Source: Serilophus lunatus (taxonomy: Eukaryota > Chordata > Aves > Passeriformes > Eurylaimidae). Taken from it: a stretch of 64,000 nucleotides of DNA. The stretch's first letter is position 1; the number at the start of each line of letters is the position of its first letter. The notes below the pieces were generated by a model. That model was not told where the DNA came from. It saw only the letters and a list, made by a program, of their open reading frames with translations, and did not search any database. The stretch spans positions 899,472 to 963,471 of the forward strand of contig VXBA01002150.1 of the NCBI GenBank assembly GCA_013399895.1, in the 5' to 3' direction. Below are positions 1 to 11,949 of this stretch, in pieces. The translations under genes were made by a program, and so were the position numbers.

Positions 1-1126
1 GTGCCATTTAATTTGGAAATATGTAAGAAATGTGGATAAAGTCAAGCATTTGGCTTCAGCCATCTCCAAGCAGGGGAGAGGTTTGTACTTAGCCACTCAA
101 AACCAGAGCTGGTGATGGTACCTATTAAGATAGCTTGACACTTTCCATTATAGAACCCTTCTTCCCGTTCCTTAAAGCTCTGCCAAATCCTAATGATTTG
201 GACTGAATTTTTTTCTCTCCAGCCTGCTTCTGGATGAATTTATTTAGGAAAAAAACAACAGCCATTTACAATGGCAAGGCTAGAAAACAAACATTGTTTT
301 GCCTGTGTTTTACAGAAGTGACCTTTTCCTTGACAGCTCTACTGTGCTGACATGTAGAATCGAACAGCCTTGCTGAATCTGGACTGTTCCATTTGCCAGT
401 TCTATAAAAAGCCAGCTCCAGTTTTCAAACTGGGGACTAAGGGGCACAGGGGACTGACTCTGCCTACTGGGAGGACATGAAAGACACTTGCATTGAGTCT
501 GTGGCTGCAGTATTTCCCAGGAATAATGTGTTTTCATTCATTCATGTCAAAAAGCATGATGAATGTTTAACAGTGTGGCCAAAGCACCAGCTTACAACGT
601 GGGAGACAGGTTGTGCCCTTGTTCTAAGATCAGTCTCCAACATCAGATGTGACCTCATGGACTACAGGCATTGTGATACATAGTGATGGATTTTGGGATC
701 CCTGTCTCACTCAGAATTTGGATTCATGTCCCTTGTAGCCATGCCATAGACTTAAATTGCTTTAAAAAATTGAACCAGCAGCATTGTTACCGTTTTACAC
801 ACGGCTAACTTCATCCCTAGAGAGGCAAGTAGCTTGTGGAAGCTCTACAGCTCACTAATAGCAGAATTTAGAGAAAACCCATTTCTCTTGGCTCTGACCA
901 AGCCAGAGTGAGCAGTGGCAATGCCTGGGTGATAAAACACGTTAATTCCATGATGTGCCATAAAACAGCATTTTTCCATCGATTGCCCGTTGTCTTGGGG
1001 ACAGCTGGAGAAAGGTACCTTGAAAGACAACCTGTAGCGGATGATAAAATGCAACAAATATATTTGTAGGAACTTCGGCTTTTTGCTGGGAAACCATTGC
1101 TAAATTCAGCAATCCAGAATACTTAC
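1..1126 (-). other. C8A intron downstream of exon 5 (incomplete)
   Basis: Intron sequence after the exon 5 donor. I looked on the minus strand for the next MACPF segment and found none. The short open frames here have no recognisable similarity. No repeat stands out. Confidence 0.7.
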
Positions 1127-4100
1127 TAGGAACTGGTATATGTGAAAGTTGTAAGGTTTGCGGAAATACATCTCGTCATCTCCATAGTACAGACGTTCAC
1201 AGGCAGCATCATACTTCAGCTCCCGCCACTCTCCATTGTAGACGTACTCACAGTGGCCTCCAGAAAACTTGGGATCATATACATACTGTCTCTCTTCCTG
1301 TGTTAGGATATTGTATCTTGGGAAGAAGTAGCATTCAGAAAGTTATCCATTGCTCTTGTTTTATTTCCTCAACCGTGTCTGTCACAGGTTCTACTGACAC
1401 TACAGGTTCTACGCCCTCAGGTTTCCTGAGGAATTTGAATAGAACTTAAAATTGGGTTGGGTTTGCTATCTCATTGTTATTTTCTTCCCAAAGCTGAAAG
1501 ACACTACAGAAAAACAGCCAAGACATTAGTTTGAACCCGAATGCTAGAAATGGATGAAATCAGTTAAGTTGTTCAGCCTCTCCCAGCACGTACAATTATG
1601 AAACACCCAAAGTCCTGGAATTCCTCCAGGTCCTCCCCTGAGCCTTATATATCTCACTGTCACAAAGGGCTTCCTGGCATTCCCTATAATTATTTTCTAT
1701 CTTAATTTCATCTCTTTCGTTTTAATAATGGTCCCATTTCTCAGGGCAGTTAACACCCTCCCTAGACATGTAACCTGCTTGTGCTTTGCCAAGTCTCGCA
1801 CTTAATATTTTCTTGTTCCTCCTGCTTCCTTCTCTCCAGCCCTCACAGCTGCTGCCCTCTGAAATCCCCCCTATTACTTAGTATTCCATATAATTCCATG
1901 GCCTGAAATGAATGCATTATTCAAATTAGACAGCAGCATTGCCCTTCACAACAGGGAATCATCTTTAAGACTAAGGTAGGAAACCCCATTGCTTTGGTGT
2001 GTTCTACAGGAAGAACACAGCAGAGAGCAGAATTAAACAGGGTTCTCAGTGAAAATTAATGCATGTCTTGAAAAACTTTTGATGGACTCTCCAAAGCCAT
2101 AGGCCAGAGAGACATTTATCTCTCAGACCCCAGAGAGTATTGGATTGAGCTGATGGGAAAGTTATCTAATGGCTGACTCCATCTCATCCTGTAGTCCAAG
2201 TTCAAACTATCTTAGAATGGTTTGGGTTGGAAGGGACGTTAAAGATCATCTTGTGCCAACCCCCCATGTTCTCCAAGAGAAACTGAGCAGTATCTTGGCT
2301 AAAACACTTGATTTATAGTAAGAATGTCAAAACGCCCAGTTTGTCTTTCAAGTTCTTCTGGATTTCTCTTTTGTAGGTATTGTCTAAGCAAAATTTGAAG
2401 CTGAACAGGGAAACACTTTTTCATGGATAGGAGTGTTTACCCTGCATATATGCATGTGGAGTTCAGGCTCCCTGTCTTGGATCTGTGCTCTGAAGTCCTA
2501 AATCCTGGAGTTAAATCTCCCTAATGATGAACACCACCAGGATGCTGTTTGCTTTTTTGTCAGCTGGAGAAAGCTGTGAGATAACTGGGGTCTATTTTTA
2601 CAGGATTAAAAAAAGGGTATCACAAGTAGAGTATGTCTGGGAGAGGCCAAGGTCAGATCCAAGACAGGATTTGAACTAAAAGCTGGGATAAACCCTTCTA
2701 CCTCCCTCATTTCTATCCATGGTTGCAAGGGACAGCACCCTATCAGTTCATGGATCACTGCTATTACCAAGGAAGAGCAATATAAAAAACTTAATTCTGT
2801 TTTGATTGTAAGAGTAGCAGCTATTGATTAATTACTTACCCTTGAACTGCTTTTTCAGACCCTGGGATTGTGAACAGATCTTCACAAGGGCTTTCAATAT
2901 CTTCATCTTCACAGTTCTTCTCATCAGATCCATCTCTGCAGTCTTCCTCTCCATTGCACACCAGATGCCGTTTAATACAGCGACCTAAAGATCCAGGGGA
3001 TGGCTTATCCACCCTCCAGAAATCCTTGTTGGCAGCTTGCACTGATTTGGTTATTTTTCACCCATATCTTGGGGCCACAGGAGGTCACACTGGGTGTTAG
3101 ACACAGCACTCTTCCATTGAAAACTTGGTTTTCCAAGCTCCTTGGGGAAGGTTTGCCTTTGCAATCTAGAGCAAGCACAGCTGAAAGTCTAAGCTGGCCA
3201 TTCCCATGAGCTTCCATGGGATGGGAATCAAGGTGAAGTCACCTTGCTATCCTGACTTAATTATCTACAGTTAAGCTCTTGGAAAGTTGCTACAAGAATA
3301 GCTTCTCCACTTGGCTTAAGGAAGTCAACTCAATCTTATTAAAGAGCAATTTTGCCTTTTCCAATTGCAAGAAGTATTTGGGGGGTTTATTGCAATAATT
3401 AGTGCAAGAATGGGTGTTTGCAAGAAGGGCTTTTGCTTCTGGGAGTGAGAAGAAAGCCTTGACATGATAATCATGGCAGGAGGGATCTGGCATTGCTGCA
3501 CTTGACCCAATGGAGTGATGATGGCCTGCTCCAGCTGCTGAGCTGGGTGCAGGGCTGACCTGTGGTTCTAAATTTCAATGGAATTTTCATTAAATGCTGA
3601 AGATGGAGGATTGAACCATTTGTGTAGAAACAAAAATCTGTCAAGGCTAGTCAAACTTTCAGAGAACAGCCGTATTATATCTCAATCCTCAGAGCTGGGG
3701 ATGGCTAAAAATAAATAAATCACCCCAACAGATTGCTGGTTGGATTGATGGTTGAACTATGTCTCTATCAGGGGAGAATGCAGTGTGTTGTGGGAGCGTC
3801 GTGCCCATGGAGCGGAGTGTGAGCGTGTAGCACAGCACTTGGAGCAGGATATTTCTGCTCTCTTTGTTCCACTGAAAAATTACCATCTTCTGTGTCACAC
3901 AGCCTTCTTTTCTATCCAAATCTGAGCCTAACATGTTTGCATTTCTGTAAAAGTTGGGAGGGGGAGGAGGAAAGAGGGGAAATTTCCTGCTTTCCCTTGC
4001 ACCAGCTCAGCGTCCTGCTGCCTGTTTGGCAAGGCTCTGCTCATGGCAGGGGTCAGATATCCCCCCAGGGCTGCCCACCCCGGACCATAACCTCTTTGGC

Positions 4101-7100
4101 AGGAATTTGTGCCTGGCTCACTTACCTGTTTCCTCACACTGAAAGTCCCTCCCACAGCTGGGGGGTCCAATACATGTTGTCTCAGCACGACAAGCTTGCT
4201 CATCCCAGAGGTGCCCAGCACATCTCCGCCCTGCGAACCCCGCTGGCTGCACCAGCCTCCGGTACCGGTGCTACACCACACAAGAGAGACAACCACTGGT
4301 ATCCCCCACAGACACCACCTCCACAGGCTATAAAACAATCAAAATTACCATTTTTATCTATACTCCTTTCTTTTTTTTTTTTATGTGGCCCAAAGACTTT
4401 GTTCATGCTAAATGGAGAAGGGGATTCAGCAGAGAGGTGGGACCTCAGGTTTGCCTGAATTTAGAGGAGGCTTAAATCACTGTTTCTAAAAATGTTTTTC
4501 CTGTTTTATACCTTGGAAATTATATGGCATTTTTCCAGTCACACATGCTTTGTCCTAGAATATACCAGGCTCAGATGGACACAGACACTAATTACAACAC
4601 TGATCCTGCAACATTTCTGATGGATTATTAATGAGAATTTCTGCTCTTTAAACTAGGAAGGGAGGGGAAAAAACAAAAAAGGGAAAGGGAGAAGAGCCAA
4701 ATCATTTACTGATATAAACACAGGAGCAGAAAAATGCAGTGATAACATAAACTCAGTAGAAAGCAAAATTGTATCAGATATTCAAAAATAAATTCTAAAA
4801 TTATGAAGACATATGTGAAATTATATAAAAAATTGAGAACAGGAGTTGATGAATGAAGGCTGCTTCTAATTTGTTTTCACTGGAATATTTTCATTAAGAA
4901 TCAGGGGATACTTAATTAAATCTGAGACAGAAAAGGAAGAAAGTCTTGGGCAAATATTCTGGCCTGATTCTTCCACCATTTGCCTTGATTTTGCTTTTCC
5001 TGTCCTGCTGCCTCAAATGAATTTATTCCCCAGTTTACATCAGGGCAAGTAACAACCTCTCAAGTAGAGGAGCATCTCCATCATATTTGGATGAGTTTAC
5101 TGGATGCTTCAGAATGATGAATATGTATAATATATATAATTAATGTGTGTACATCCTCATCACAGACACATCTGAAGATAAATGAATACATTACAGTGGA
5201 TCCTTACTTTTTTCTCTTGGCAAGGAAAGCAATCAGTCCATCCTGACCACTGGCTCAGCTGACAGTCAACAGGAGCTGGAGAATTAACATGTCTGCTGCT
5301 CCTTCTGAGGAGGGGAAGAGAGAACAGTCTAAGGTCTTTGAAGTTGTGTTTTAAGGAGGGCTGGAGGCTAGAAGGGAAAGAATCATCTCTGTGTGTGTTT
5401 TTCCACCAGGAACCTTTGTTGTAGGAAATGGGAAGCATCCCTTAAAAGAGGTCACCGTACAACCCGAGATGTCCCATCCAGGTATTCACCATCAGTATTC
5501 ATCAGGGACTACAGGTGCAGTACCTGAAGACTTTGTCTTGGGTTTCCTTCTCTCTCAAGAGATCCTAGACCTTTCCAATAGATAGATTTAAAATTACAAT
5601 TAAATATATGTACATAATAAACATCTAAGGCCAAACATACCGAGTAAGCAGAAGGAATTTTGTGAAGAGACAGGTTTTGAATAAAAACTAAGTTTTTTGC
5701 TTTCCTTTCAGAAACACAGGACTATCACCAGGAGTAGAAAAGTTTATCACCTTGTGCTTGTTCTGAAATCTACTTATTTGATGTTTTTTACAACATTGTG
5801 AGCTCATGGTCAGTATTTTTCCCTCTTACTGTGAAATCAAGGTGTGATTCCCATTGGCTTTGTGGAGTGATGGGAATGGCTGCACCAACAGTGCTCAGAA
5901 AACAAGGTACAAAGGATGTCGACTAAAAATTTGTTGGTTGTCTATTTCTAAAACAAAATACAGAAATTCTGACAAGAAGAAAACAACTAAAGGAAGGTAC
6001 AAAAGCAGAAAATGGCAAAGGTACTATATTGTAGTGGCTCTTGGATCAGGCTCTCTGCACATACACTGAATATCACTATACAACAGCAAGAATGCTCCTA
6101 GACAAGTTGTCCCTACTCCTACAATCTTTATTTGTATAATGCATTTCTTTGTCTTTAGGTGCAATCTGTAGTTTGGTAATACAACTCTGTGCTTGACACA
6201 GCCTTCGAAGCATTTTGAGGTGTTATTCTGAGTCAAAACCTTCTCCTCATTATTATTATTATTTTGGTGATTAACTAATGAGCAGTCTGTTTTACTTACA
6301 AGACTGCAGTCCAAGAAGAAATATTGATAATTAGCAGAGGTACAGAGCACATTGGGGATTCATCAGAGGCTGTAGAAGAGAGACTTACGAAATGAAACCA
6401 CAACAGCTCAGCAAGAGAGTCTGTGGATGCAGATGATTGTGTGAGATAAAAACCCACCATGTCCCCATGAAAACAACAGGAACTTGCAGACAAACACGGA
6501 GCTAAAGGATGTGAATGTATTGATGCCTTTCTGCTCTGACAGGAGGATTTGTGGGCTGTATCCTTCAGCACTTTGCAAAGTACTTAATTGGCTCACCTTC
6601 GGTTGGATTTTACATTTACCTCTTCATTATTCTGCCTTGTTTGATAAGTTCATCAAACATCAAAAATCTCGTCTTTGTTCATTTTCAAAAGGGATTATCG
6701 GAATAAGCCTTCATAATTAAGTGTATCACTACCACAGTTTTTTTCCTTTCCGCCTTCTCCTTGTCTCCATGTTCCAATTATCACTGATACCTCTTTTTTG
6801 ATCCTTCTAAATCATATTTGCCTTTACAACAAGCCTGAAATTAATAGCTGTAGAAAAAAAAAATCCAACCATTTTCCTATCATGACACTATAGCTTTAGA
6901 AAAGAAGTAACTTGTTTATTCATTTCCTTCAAAGCCCAAGTGACACTTGGATAGGTTGATAATAGGGTTCACAGGAGAAACCTGAGTTATGAGGATCTGG
7001 TTTGGATTGAAAATTGGGTTGTTCACATGCACTTGTTAACTTCACATTGTCAAATGTAAAATAATTATAATGAAAAAGAATATGAAAAATATTAACTCAT

Positions 7101-7516
7101 AAATCATCCTGTATAGAGAATCCATTTCAAGTGCCCAAACCCAGCGTGGTAATTTCTGTTAGGAAGTTTAAGGGGGCTTGACAGTCATCTGTAAAAGAAA
7201 AACCATAGTGCAAACAGCTCCTTTAAGAAGGAATTACAATCCCAAGCTTGGGCTTTGGACAACTGCCAATATATTTTTTTTTTTCCTGGTAGCTCTTTAC
7301 AGAGAGCACAGTGTGCACATGCCTCAAGTCGGGACAAAACTGGTGGACTGACTGACATACTGGTACGTTTCTCTATGTAAAGATGGGGAGGGAACAGACT
7401 TACCTCTGGAATGCCTCAAGATCCTTGCACACTGTCACCATGGCCTGGCCTAGCATTAAAACCAGGGAACATATAGCCAGGATCAAAGGAGAGAGCTGAC
7501 ACGGGCTCCACCACAT
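1..7516 (-). CDS. C8A: C8A gene, 5' portion (complement component C8 alpha chain), partial
   Basis: C8 alpha is a secreted plasma protein. With C8 beta and gamma it joins C5b-7 and starts membrane insertion of the membrane attack complex. Five minus-strand coding exons are seen: 7404-7516, 5208-5304, 4126-4270, 2840-2984 and 1127-1316. They join in phase to give 230 codons, about 40% of the usual length near 584. Modules in order are a signal peptide, a dibasic propeptide end, TSP1 (DCQLSQWSGWTDCFPCQ), LDLRA (DCRDGSDEKNC) and the start of MACPF (GEWRELKYDAACERLYYGDD). The last segment matches C8A much better than C8B, C9, C6 or C7. All donors are GT and all acceptors AG. The rest of MACPF, the EGF-like module and the second TSP1 must lie left of position 1. 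No break is seen. Confidence 0.93.
1127..1316 (-). CDS. C8A: C8A coding exon 5: start of MACPF domain
   Basis: Residues 167-230, opening YNILTQEERQYVYDP and continuing with CEYVYNGEWRELKYDAAC and RLYYGDDEMYFRKPYNF. This N-terminal MACPF segment is diagnostic for C8A. The donor is CTA|GTAAGT, phase 0. No further C8A exon was recognised between 1 and 1126, so the next one lies outside the window. Confidence 0.95.
2212..2272 (-). repeat. CR1 LINE 3'-end fragment
   Basis: The plus strand reads GGTTTGGGTTGGAAGGGACG and then TTAAAGATCATC, the reverse complement of the CR1 3' end. It is a short relic in C8A intron 4. Confidence 0.8.
2840..2984 (-). CDS. C8A: C8A coding exon 4: LDL-receptor class A module
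   Basis: Residues 119-166. It contains RCIKRHLVCNGEEDC and DCRDGSDEKNC, carrying the acidic calcium-cage residues of LDLRA repeats, followed by the linker FTIPGSEKAVQG that leads into MACPF. Acceptor TTTAG and donor GTAAGT are clean; the exon ends in phase 2. Confidence 0.95.
4126..4270 (-). CDS. C8A: C8A coding exon 3: TSP1 second half, linker into LDLRA
   Basis: Residues 71-118. The reading is in a minus-strand frame that contains no long open frame, and was found by matching the family pattern. It runs HRYRRLVQP, then CAGHLWDEQAC, ending CGRDFQCEETG. These cysteines complete the TSP1 module and open the LDL-receptor class A module. The acceptor (GTGTAG) fits phase 0 from exon 2. The donor GTAAGT leaves one base of a Gly codon, completed by exon 4. 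Confidence 0.9.
5208..5304 (-). CDS. C8A: C8A coding exon 2: propeptide end and first TSP1 module
   Basis: Residues 38-70. After a basic stretch (RRSSRH, the likely propeptide processing region) comes the start of thrombospondin type-1 module 1, with SQWSGWTDCFPCQEKK. The WxxW pattern is the C-mannosylation motif of complement TSP1 modules. The exon begins after a pyrimidine-rich acceptor, in phase 2, and ends at GTAAGG in phase 0. Confidence 0.92.
7404..7516 (-). CDS. C8A: C8A coding exon 1: start codon and signal peptide
   Basis: The exon encodes residues 1-37 plus two bases. It starts with ATG at 7516 and ends at donor GTAAGT, phase 2. The product opens MWWSPCQLSPLILAIC and continues with a hydrophobic core (SLVLMLG), typical of a secretory signal peptide. 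The start was chosen because it is the ATG that places this core at the N terminus and splices in frame to the TSP1 exon. Sequence identity with mammals is low here, as usual for signal peptides, so recognition rests on position, hydrophobicity and phase. Confidence 0.8.
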
Positions 7517-7523
7517 TGTTTTC

Positions 7524-7640
7524 CCATATGTAAATGTTTGCTATAGATTAGCTGCAAACAACAGCTTTAAGTTTTAGGACTGCTGGAAGAAGCATAGAGC
7601 CCACCAGCTTCCAAAGTGCTTCGGTAAATCATTGACAACA
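7524..7640 (-). promoter_or_regulatory. Candidate C8A proximal promoter with HNF1-like and FOXA-like sites
   Basis: Immediately upstream of the C8A start codon, read on the minus strand, is GTCAATGATTTAC (7624-7636). This matches the palindromic HNF1 consensus GTTAATNATTAAC at all but two positions. Two FOXA-type TGTTTGC words lie at 7535-7541 (plus strand) and 7554-7560 (minus strand). HNF1 and FOXA drive many hepatocyte genes, which fits a liver-made complement protein. The transcription start is unknown and the assignment is inferred from motif and position only. Confidence 0.35.
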
Positions 7641-9654
7641 GCACAGAGCAAATCACAAAGAATCAGGACACATCCCAGAGGCCTTTGCCCTTTTGGAAAC
7701 AAATTCCCAGTTTTCTGGCAAGGAAATATATTAAACTCTGCAACTGTTTCCACATTAAAGTCAATCAAGCCCTATTGCAGCAGTGTGTTTCTCGTCCAGC
7801 CTGCACCCTCCTTTTAATTTGAAGGAGGAGGAAACTCATTTTATTTCCCACAGTGACTTCACTGTAATTTTGATGTGTCTGATTGCTGACCAGGGAAAAG
7901 CTTCCCAGTACAGCAAATTGAAGATTAGCACAAAATTGTGTTACGAGGAACATGCACCTTCCAGATATGTCAGGGAAATGCCAGTTCAGCTTCCTCCCAT
8001 TGCCAAACCCCAGAAGAGAGTTTCTCATCTCTAAAGCTGATAGAAGTTATCTCCTGGCTGTTGGATGGCACTACACAGTCGCTGCAACATTAGAATCTTT
8101 TTTTTGTTTTGTTTTCTGAAGTCATTTGGGGTGAGGAAGATGTCCCTTACATCTGAAACTGTTCATGCCCATATGCTGGGCAAACCCATCTGTTCATGGT
8201 GGCTCTAATGCTTTTAGCAGGGTGGCATCAGCATAGGAATAGGATGTGCACAACTGTAAGAAAGCAAAACCATAGAAAGCAAGAACGCCACAAGTTATTA
8301 TTTATTTTTAAGATAATATTAACAAGATGAAAATATTTAGTTCTGTTGTGATAGAAGAAACAAAAAATGGCCATTGGAAAAGCACTTGGCCATAGCCCAA
8401 GTTGCTGTTTCCTCAACCTTGCACACAGCCTTCAAAATTCCCTTAAGGACCACTGGGCAGGGACAAAAATGCACAAGGAATCTGTATCTTCATTAGGTAG
8501 CAGTTAAAAAAAATGAGCAAGAGGTCTATGGAGACTTTTGAGTTCAAATAAGGCTCTGTACGTCCCTGCTTTTTCTACTGTGAAAGTGGGCTGAGATGCT
8601 TCGTGCATAAATGAAGTGTTCCCAGCAGACAACTGGAAGCTTGAACTTTAATAAATTCAAGAGAAAGTGTAATTATTTTAGCAGAAACTCTGGTGTTGGG
8701 CTATTACAGCTATTAAGCAGACAGTGAATTGTCCTGTGTCCACAAAAGACTGGGATAGAAGTGTCATTTTTGTGTATTTCCCAAATTTATTGCAAAGCTC
8801 ATTTCAATAGCTGGTATGGAACACTATCAAAATAAAAAGACCTCTTACCAGGTTATTTTAATGTAATTAAAGTTCAGAATGACCCTGGGGCTTGTCTTAG
8901 CTAAACATGAAGAAATGTAGCACATGGGTAAACTCTGTAGTGAAATGAAATGAAAACTGCCCTTTTGTGACCTTCGGGAGTATGTTAATGTAATCCCTTA
9001 CCTACTAATGTGCTTCTGATGGGTTCAGAAAGTCCTTCTTCTTCCTTTGCCCATGCAAGAAGAACTCGAATAAGGGGTTTAATATTTTTTTTAATACACT
9101 ATTGGACCTAAATTGCTTTCACCTGGGTGAAAAGTAGGGAATTGTAACTGGCCTAAGGCGATCCCCCATGTCACCTCCCTGTTACACTTCACAGCCTCTC
9201 TGCATGTCACTGTTAAGACAGAACGACATAAAAAGGTTTTATCAATGCTTATAGAGGTGTGGTGGGGATGGGTCTCACTGTCCCCATGCTGAGACCCTCT
9301 CTGGGCATCTGCCAAATCTGTCTTCAATCCAATTGGGCTGTCCTGTGATATAAATGGCTGTTTTGCACAGCCAAGTGCCTCCTCAGCATCTAAGCAAGAC
9401 TGTCGAAGCTTTATATCTTCTCTTTTCTGATAGCAGCATCAGAAACACACTATATATATCTAATGAAAGTTATTTGTGGCACATCTCCCAGGTAAAAGGC
9501 TGGGCTGGTTTGTGCAATCAGGCACAACACCAATTTCGCACTGATAGGTGAGGTCGTCTGGGGGAGAGGCATGCGAGAGATTTAAGCAGCAAGCAAAGCA
9601 CTCCACGTTAGAGGTGAAATTAAAGAACCTTTCTCAAAGGTGTTATGTCCCAAA

Positions 9655-9679
9655 AGATATACATATATATATATATAAA
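9655..9679. repeat. (AT)n microsatellite
   Basis: Alternating AT run of about 20 bases between GATATACAT and TATAAAAG. Confidence 0.85.
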
Positions 9680-11884
9680 AGTTGTGGTTCCATCTAACGT
9701 TATGAATTGAACGTGTCTAAAATGTGTGTCAGATCCTTGACTTTAAACCTGAAAAAGCTGAAATTAACTCTCTGAACCTCTGGCTTGCAGTGCTGGCCGT
9801 ACTGTTGGTGTTGATGTGGTCACCTTCAGAAAGATGAGCTGTGAAGTCTTGGGGCTTCTCGGGAGCATGGAGATAGGAGCTGTGAGCAGGCTGGGACGAG
9901 CAGCGAGCTGACATCATCACTTTGTGATTATTTCCCATCACAAAGCACTGAAGGACTCTTCCCCTCTAATAAGAAGACACACAACTCATTTACAACTCTT
10001 ACATATCTAAAATCAGGGGCAGATTAACTCAGTGTAAACAATCTTCAGCACCCACTTGTCCTCACTGTAGCAATACAGGATTTTGTTGCACTTCAAATGT
10101 GTTTGGTCCAGAAAGGGGAATTAATTTCTGCCTGCAGAATGCATTGATCTTTTAAATAGCACCTGAGTAGCCCATGGGTAACATGGCTGACTACATGAGC
10201 CTAGCTCCAGGGTGAAGTTGTAATATATATAACATAATACTGTTGTCATCCAGCAATTTGCATTCGTTCCTTCTTCCTATGTAGATTTTTATTTTTAGTA
10301 TATTAATATAGTTTTTGCTGTAGGGGATACAGTTATGTAAAATATTCATCCTTTTTTTAATGCCAGTGTTCTATTTTTATTTTTTGTAGTACATTATTCA
10401 TGTAATACTATAAATCTGAATTTTGTTACTGACTTGAAGACCATAAACATCTAAAGGCAGAGTCCTGTTGTTTTTTATTCTATTCCATACATCCTACCCA
10501 CGAAGTTGTAACCAAGCTTCTTGCTGTTGAGCATTAGGTGATGTGGCTGACACCTGCCATGTGCTGTTTGTTCTCTCATGCTTCACCAGGGAAAAGCGCA
10601 GAGCAGACAGTCTTTTATTCAGGGGTGGTAGAGTTTTTTAAAAAAATATAGAGATTGTGGCAACGTACAGAGGTTATAGGGATGTAGTTCTGGCAAGATC
10701 AAGAAGATATGCCTAGAAATTGGAGCTCTGCTCCTGGAAACTTTGCCATTTCCCACATGCTTTCTCAGTACACATGGGTTTTCTCAGCTCGTTCTCTCTG
10801 CAGGCACTGGAGAATTTTCCCTGTGCAATGGCTTGGTAAAATAACTTGCTGGTTACCAAGGTCTTCACCTCTGAACTTCAAAATCAAAATCTCAGCACAG
10901 ACACTTCAAGAGAAGGATTTAGATTTGGAAAATAGATCTGTGTCATATAGCAAATAGAAGATCTGAGTAGAAGTATGAGGAAGGATAAGAGAGATATAAG
11001 GTATTTGCTGTAGTTTACCCTGCAGAGCAGATGTTGTGTGCTAGATGATGTTTCTGTAGCAGGGTAGGGAAGGGATGCTACAGGATGTACCCGACCCTGA
11101 TAATCACCCTTCATGTCAGAGGAGTGACAAACACTGCTGACCAACCTCTTACCAACCTCTGTGCACCAGTTCTGCATCTCATTTCCTGAAGTACACCTGG
11201 TTTTCATCCCACATTAAATTCTCCAGCTCCTGAGTGCTCCCGGTGAGATGGAACATTTTAAGGATCAACAACGCTGTGCATGTGTCTGAGCCAAGTGACT
11301 GTGGAGTGGTGTGGAAAAGGTCCACCTAAGGACCAGAAGATGACCACAGCCCTAGTGCAGGACATGTCAGTCTTCATTTGGTGTCACTGGACACTGAACT
11401 GGCCTGATAACATATCTCCTACTGGAGTAAACACTTAGCTTTAAGGACATGAGTAATTATATGGGCTATATTCCTAAAAAAAAAGTGTGCAGGTAAGTGT
11501 GGAATCAGGGCCATACTGCAGAGATAAATGTGTTGCTTGGACAGATAAAATAGCTGAAACATTGCAAGGCTTTTAAATTAATTTTCTTGACTCTTAGAAT
11601 GCTTTGACGGGGCTGATCTTAAAAGTTCTGACAGAGCTATGCGGATATCTACACTGTCTCCTTTTAAGCAACATTTGTCCTGGCTAGTCAAAGAAAGTGT
11701 TAATGCAGGGATCAATAAGACTGCATTTTCTTAAATTTCTCACTCCTGCCTGTAATGCAAGGCAGAGCAAGCAGCTTGATGGTGGAACAAGTGATCCTCT
11801 CTCCCCCTCTGCTGGAAAACCACAATATGACCTCCTGGCAGAAATAAAATCAGAATCAAGCCATCCTCATCACTACTCATGGTG

Positions 11885-11949
11885 AGGGGTTGGAACTAGA
11901 TGGTCTTCAGCATCGCTTCCAACCCCAACCATTCTAGCATTCCATGAGA
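11885..11949 (+). repeat. CR1 LINE 3'-end fragment
   Basis: Reads GGGGTTGGAACTAGATGG, then CTTCCAACCCCAACCATTCT, the sense 3' terminus of CR1, ending in the ATTCCATGA-type tail. Confidence 0.85.

Noticed and set aside
2840..2984. Assignment of the LDLRA/TSP1 exons to C9 or C8B
   Set aside because: The C8A-type GEWRELKYD...RLYYGDDE segment and the neighbours FYB2 and PRKAA2 point to C8A. C9 neighbours FYB1 instead.
3892..4458. 188-codon plus-strand frame and 136-codon minus-strand frame (3928-4338)
   Set aside because: Both overlap C8A exon 3, which is read on the minus strand in a different frame with matching splice sites and cysteines.
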